Below, piece by piece: positions 6,870 through 10,082 of a stretch of DNA of 10,082 bases. Both the position numbers and the translations under genes were made by a program. The notes beneath the pieces are model-generated. The model was not told the origin of the DNA. It worked only from the letters and a program-made list of their open reading frames with translations, and made no database searches. The stretch is from JAHCIE01 sp034431435 (lineage in GTDB: Bacteria > Chloroflexota > Anaerolineae > Epilineales > JAHCIE01): positions 1-10,082 of the forward strand of contig DAOUDG010000097.1 of assembly GCA_034431435.1 (NCBI GenBank). The letters run 5' to 3'. Position 1 is the stretch's first letter, and each line of letters starts with the position of its first letter.

Positions 6870-8225
6870 ATGTCCGCCGACCGACACTCGCGGCCCTGGC
6901 TCTGGGTCGGACTTGCCGGCGGCTGCGGCCTGCTGCTGGTGTGTCTGTGCCTGGTCGGCATCAGCGGTGGCGCGGCCCTGGCGCGGGTCAATGGGTTGCC
7001 CATCGGTGGCAATCGCGCGGCCCCGGTGAACCGCATCGCCTATCAGGGCAACGACGGCAACATTCGCACCGTCGCCCCCGATGGCAGCGATGACCGTCCC
7101 GTCACGACGGACGGCGACGGTAGCGAGCGGCCGCAGCGCTTCTACATGCTACCCACCTGGTCGCCCGATAGCCGCCAGGTCGCCTATGTGCGGGTGGCAG
7201 GCGGGGCGAGCGGCCTCGAATCGACCCTTCAGGCGACCAACCTTGAGACAGGCGTCGTCGAGAGCCTCCACTCGGCCGACGACGTCAGCCCCTTCTACCT
7301 GTTCTGGTCCCCCGATAGCCGTAGCATCGCCTTCCTCGAAGCCACCGGCGACGACATCGCCCTGCGCCTCGCCACACTCGGCGCGAGCCAATCCCAGGCG
7401 CTGGGTCAAGGTTCTCCCTACTACTTCGACTGGTCGCCCGACAGCCGCGAACTGGCCTATCACATTGGCGGGGTGCGGCGCTCCTCGCCCACGGCGCGGG
7501 TCGGCCGGCGGAGTATCGGCACGACTGACGAGCGCTCCCTCAGTGAAGATCCGGGCGTTTTCCTGTCCCCTGACTGGTCGCCCGATGGCCGAACCCTCCT
7601 CTTTGCCCGCCGCCTGGGCGATGGCGGCGAGGTCATGGCCGCCGACAATGCGGGCGGTCCCGCTCGCACCATCTTTCCCTTCGCGGGCGCGGTGTCTTTC
7701 GCCTGGTCCCCGCGCGGCGACCGCATCGGCTATATCGTCACCGAGCAGCCGGAGATCGCCGGCCTGGGCCAGATCGCCTATGGCAAGCTGCTCGTCACCG
7801 ACGCGGCGGGCGGCAAAGCCCGGACTCTGGCCGACGGCAACACGCTGGCTTTCTTCTGGTCCCCCGACGGCCGACAGATCGCCTACCTGACGTTCACCCG
7901 CAGCACCGAGGGCGCGGGGCCTGGTCGGCAGATGGTAGCGGCACAGGGCGACGAGTTGCGGTTGCGTTGGAACGTGGCCGATGTGACTACTGGCCAGAGC
8001 CGCACTCTGACGACATTCGTGCCTTCCGCTGCCTTCGCTGACCTGATCCCCTTTTTCGACCAGTATGCCCGCTCGCTACGGATCTGGTCCCCCGACAGTC
8101 GCGCGCTGGTCTACGGTGTCGACGAAGGCCCGCAGGGCGACGGCGTCTACGTCGTGGACGTCACCCCTGGCGGGGTCTATCGGCGCATCGCCGCCGGTCC
8201 CTTCGGCGTGTGGAGCGCGCGGTGA
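6870..8225 (+). CDS. Membrane-anchored PD40/TolB-like beta-propeller protein with seven WSPD(S/G)R motifs
   Basis: A 451-aa protein. Residues 1-9 are polar with arginines, followed by a single hydrophobic segment (about 10-37, LWVGLAGG ... LLLVCLCLVG). This is an uncleaved anchor or signal that would place the rest outside the membrane. The exposed part contains seven PD40 blade motifs, each a tryptophan followed by SP(D/R)(S/G)(R/D) and a strand such as QVAYV: W97, W146, W188, W236, W279, W330 and W406. A half-blade near residue 54 (VNRIAYQGNDGNIRTVAPDG) and a final VWSAR suggest ring closure between the two ends. There are no catalytic residues; such propellers bind proteins or ligands, and a sensor or scaffold role is possible. 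ATG 6870 has GGAGGG (6859-6864) at 5 nt, a strong ribosome site. Its partner is unknown, as neither neighbour is a Tol or kinase gene. Confidence 0.88.
   Translation: MSADRHSRPWLWVGLAGGCGLLLVCLCLVGISGGAALARVNGLPIGGNRAAPVNRIAYQGNDGNIRTVAPDGSDDRPVTTDGDGSERPQRFYMLPTWSPDSRQVAYVRVAGGASGLESTLQATNLETGVVESLHSADDVSPFYLFWSPDSRSIAFLEATGDDIALRLATLGASQSQALGQGSPYYFDWSPDSRELAYHIGGVRRSSPTARVGRRSIGTTDERSLSEDPGVFLSPDWSPDGRTLLFARRLGDGGEVMAADNAGGPARTIFPFAGAVSFAWSPRGDRIGYIVTEQPEIAGLGQIAYGKLLVTDAAGGKARTLADGNTLAFFWSPDGRQIAYLTFTRSTEGAGPGRQMVAAQGDELRLRWNVADVTTGQSRTLTTFVPSAAFADLIPFFDQYARSLRIWSPDSRALVYGVDEGPQGDGVYVVDVTPGGVYRRIAAGPFGVWSAR
7158..8120 (+). repeat. Seven imperfect in-gene repeats encoding WSPD(S/G)R
   Basis: The tryptophan codons opening the repeats fall at 7158, 7305, 7431, 7575, 7704, 7857 and 8085. 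Spacing is 126-153 nt for the first six and 228 nt for the last, which contains an insertion. Near-identical DNA (TGG TCG/TCC CCC/CCG GAC/GAT) recurs at each, reflecting protein repeats rather than a mobile sequence. The fifth copy departs from consensus, reading WSPRGDR. Confidence 0.8.
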
Positions 8226-8296
8226 CGCCTGCGCCATCATCTCTGCTCTCCAATCTCTAGCCGCTCTTCTGCGCTTCGCACATCTGTTCCCGGCCT

Positions 8297-8325
8297 TTGC
8301 ATTTGGGGTAGCCGAGTGGTACACT
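8297..8325 (+). promoter_or_regulatory. Candidate promoter for dnaX
   Basis: TTGCAT (8297-8302), a 17-nt spacer, then TACACT (8320-8325), a 4/6 match to the -10 consensus. Transcription would start near A8332, giving a leader of about 22 nt to ATG 8354. The -35 is weak beyond TTG, but the TTGC start and 17-nt spacing are the same as in the helicase promoter candidate. The preceding part of the gap (8226-8296) is pyrimidine-rich with two ATCTCT copies (8239, 8253) and shows no terminator. Confidence 0.35.
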
Positions 8326-8353
8326 TGCGGTACTCTTGCCCCGGAGCGACCCA

Positions 8354-9991
8354 ATGGCGGCGCAAGCCCTGTACCGACGCTGGCGGCCCCAATCCTTTGA
8401 CGAAGTCGTCGGCCAGACGCCCATCCTCCAGACGCTGCGCAATGCGCTGACGTCGGGGCGCGTTGCCCACGCCTACCTCTTTGCTGGCCCGCGCGGCACG
8501 GGCAAGACGACCATCGCGCGTATCCTGGCCCGCGCCGTCAACTGTGAGGCCGAGGCGAGCCAGCGCCCCTGCGGGGTGTGTGGGCCGTGTCGCAGCCTGG
8601 CCGAGGGCCGCGCCCTGGACCTGATCGAGATTGACGCCGCGTCCCACACCGGCGTCGACAACGTGCGCGACCTCATCGAGAAGGTCCAGTTTGCGCCTAC
8701 CGAGACGCGCTACAAGGTCTACATCATCGACGAAGTCCACATGCTGTCCACGCCGGCCTTCAACGCCCTGCTGAAGACCCTGGAAGAGCCGCCGCCCCAC
8801 GCCCTGTTCTTCCTCGCCACCACTGAGGCCCACAAGATTCCCGCCACGATCCTATCGCGCTGTCAGCGTTTCACCTTCCAGCGCATTCCGCTGGACGAGA
8901 CGGTCGAGCATCTCAGCCGCATCTGCGATGCCGAGGGCTTTACCCCTGAGCCAGCAGCCCTGGAGCTGATTGCCCGCCAGGCCCAGGGTGGCATGCGCGA
9001 TGCCATCTCCCTGTTGGACCAGATGGTCGCCTTCTGCGGGGAGAGTGTGAGCCTGGCTCAGGTGCAGGCTGCGTTGGGTACGGCAGCGGACGCAGCGGTC
9101 GAGGCCATCGCCGACCAGATCGCCCTGGCTGACACGGCGGCCGGACTGCGCCTTATCAATCAGGCAGTGGATGCGGGCGTCGATCCGCGCCAGCTGGTGG
9201 CCCAGTTGCTCGAATACCTGCGCGGCTTGATGCTCATCCAGAATGGCGGCGGCTCGCTGCTTAATGTCACGGCCGAGCAACTGGACCGTATGGGGGACCA
9301 GGCGCGGCGTATGTCCCCGGCGGCCCTCGTGCGCGCCATCAGGCTCTTCAGTGAGGCGGCCGTCGCGCAGCGGGGCTCGCTCCAGCCCCAGCTACCGGCT
9401 GAACTGGCCCTGGTCGAGGCGACCCTGGAGGCGGCTCGTTCTCAGCCCGCCGCTCAGCCGCCGATGCCAGCCCCGCCCACCGCGCTCCCGCGCCCCGTGC
9501 CCATGCCTGCGGCGAGCGCCCCGCCTCCGGCGACGAAGCCTGCGACGGCCCCGCTCGCTCCTCTAGAATCGAACCCGGCGGGCGAGGCATCGCCCCCGCT
9601 TGGACCGGTGGCCGGCGACGGCGTGCTGGATATCTACGGCCAGTGGGAGGCGTTCTGCGCGGCTGTGGATGCCCAGAGTAAGCGTATCGGCGCGCTGCTC
9701 AAAGACTGTCAGCCCCTGGACGCGACGGCCGACTCAGTTACGCTGGGAGTTTACTATCCCTTCCATCAGAAGCAGCTAGACGATACCAAGAACCGCGTTG
9801 TCGTGGAGGATGCGCTGGCGCGAATGTTCGGTCGTCGGGTGCGCCTGGCTTTCAAGCTGACACCCAAGAGCAAGGCCGAGATCGAGGCCGAGCGCCCGCG
9901 CTCCCCACACCAGGAGGCGGTGGAAGACCCGGTGGTCCAGGAAGCCCTCAAGATGGGCGGCAAGATCGCCGGTGTATCAACGGATTCGTAG
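8354..9991 (+). CDS. dnaX: DNA polymerase III subunit gamma/tau (clamp-loader ATPase)
   Basis: A 545-aa clamp-loader motor that loads the beta sliding clamp onto primed DNA at the replication fork. It opens with the typical ALYRRWRPQSFDEVVGQ (residues 5-21). Then follow Walker A GPRGTGKT (45-52), a zinc finger of C64, C73, C76 and C79, Walker B IIDEVH (124-129), the SRC motif (168-170, arginine finger R169) and sensor 2 GGMRDAISLLDQ (212-223, R215). The collar domain runs to about 360. A proline/alanine-rich linker (about 367-418) joins a C-terminal module (about 425-502, including VTLGVYYPFHQKQLDD) like the tau/gamma C-terminal domain of many Gram-positive and Chloroflexota DnaX proteins. 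ATG 8354 has GGAG (8343-8346) at 7 nt; an in-frame TTG at 8336 lies almost at the presumed transcription start and is less likely. I see no obvious A-rich slippery site for making a short gamma form. It is followed after 9 bp by a probable ybaB. Confidence 0.97.
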   Translation: MAAQALYRRWRPQSFDEVVGQTPILQTLRNALTSGRVAHAYLFAGPRGTGKTTIARILARAVNCEAEASQRPCGVCGPCRSLAEGRALDLIEIDAASHTGVDNVRDLIEKVQFAPTETRYKVYIIDEVHMLSTPAFNALLKTLEEPPPHALFFLATTEAHKIPATILSRCQRFTFQRIPLDETVEHLSRICDAEGFTPEPAALELIARQAQGGMRDAISLLDQMVAFCGESVSLAQVQAALGTAADAAVEAIADQIALADTAAGLRLINQAVDAGVDPRQLVAQLLEYLRGLMLIQNGGGSLLNVTAEQLDRMGDQARRMSPAALVRAIRLFSEAAVAQRGSLQPQLPAELALVEATLEAARSQPAAQPPMPAPPTALPRPVPMPAASAPPPATKPATAPLAPLESNPAGEASPPLGPVAGDGVLDIYGQWEAFCAAVDAQSKRIGALLKDCQPLDATADSVTLGVYYPFHQKQLDDTKNRVVVEDALARMFGRRVRLAFKLTPKSKAEIEAERPRSPHQEAVEDPVVQEALKMGGKIAGVSTDS

Positions 9992-10000
9992 GGAGGACGA

Positions 10001-10082
10001 ATGTCGAAAAAGGGTGGCGGGCGGCCGATGGGCCGTGCTCCCATGCCAGGCGGCGGGGGCGGCAACCAGGCCGCCATGCTCA
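10001..10082 (+). CDS. YbaB/EbfC-type nucleoid-associated protein, N-terminus only (3' truncated by the window)
   Basis: ATG 10001 opens a frame that runs off the window end after 27 codons: MSKKGGGRPMGRAPM, then a PGGGGG run and NQAAML. A strong ribosome site GGGAGGA (9991-9997) overlaps the last base of the dnaX stop codon and lies 3 nt before the start, so the two genes are almost certainly translated from one transcript. YbaB/EbfC proteins commonly begin with a glycine/methionine/proline-rich tail before the 'Lxxqaqkm' helix and commonly follow dnaX, ahead of recR. The family call therefore rests on position plus tail composition; the diagnostic helices are outside the window. Confidence 0.7.
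   Translation, partial: MSKKGGGRPMGRAPMPGGGGGNQAAML

Noticed and set aside
8239..8258. Two ATCTCT copies in a pyrimidine-rich patch
   Set aside because: Only two short copies 14 bp apart; too little to call a repeat or binding site.
8306..8360. tRNA-like string GGTAGCCGAGTGGT ahead of dnaX
   Set aside because: It looks like the D-arm start of a Leu/Ser tRNA, but there is no T-loop GTTCRA, no anticodon stem and no acceptor pairing; it overlaps the dnaX ribosome site and start.

Overview
The window is G+C-rich (roughly two thirds by eye), densely coded bacterial chromosome. Several traits fit Chloroflexota (Anaerolineae-like lineages): a membrane-anchored propeller of WSPD(S/G)R repeats, an aminotransferase with a YGKTLLAPGQR lysine motif, and DnaX followed closely by a glycine-rich YbaB/EbfC-type protein. 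No rRNA gene or marker fixes the taxonomy, so this is an inference. I found no transposase, phage gene, CRISPR array, tRNA or rRNA.

Layout. (1) Positions 1-143 (+) hold the last 46 codons of an unrecognised gene. (2) Convergent to it, with only 15 bp between the stop codons, is a very large minus-strand gene (159 to about 4499). It joins a RecB/Cas4-type PD-(D/E)XK nuclease that has four iron-sulphur-type cysteines, a middle region resembling the RNase H-like domain of TM0106-type nucleases, and a C-terminal UPF1/Dna2-like superfamily 1B helicase. (3) A 286-bp divergent intergenic region follows (4500-4785). It carries a plausible minus-strand promoter that also decides the helicase start, a dyad-flanked TATACT box on the plus strand, and a short run of CRAAG units. 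(4) Then come plus-strand genes: a PIG-L/LmbE-family zinc deacetylase (4786-5583) and, 34 bp on, a PLP-dependent class I/II aminotransferase (5618-6814), probably co-transcribed. (5) Next is a membrane-anchored seven-motif PD40 beta-propeller protein (6870-8225). (6) Finally dnaX (8354-9991), with its own candidate promoter, is followed after 9 bp by the first 27 codons of a probable ybaB/ebfC. This is the common dnaX-ybaB(-recR) arrangement.

How the genes relate. The deacetylase and aminotransferase look like a small metabolic operon acting on amino sugars or amino acids; the substrate cannot be read from the sequence. dnaX and ybaB form the replication/nucleoid cluster. The nuclease-helicase stands alone on the opposite strand and is the most interesting gene: its domain order and cysteine spacing match the eukaryotic Dna2 layout, with an extra middle region whose acidic motif looks altered. 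I see no clear sign of a wholly new multi-gene system; the remaining genes are ordinary housekeeping or accessory chromosome.
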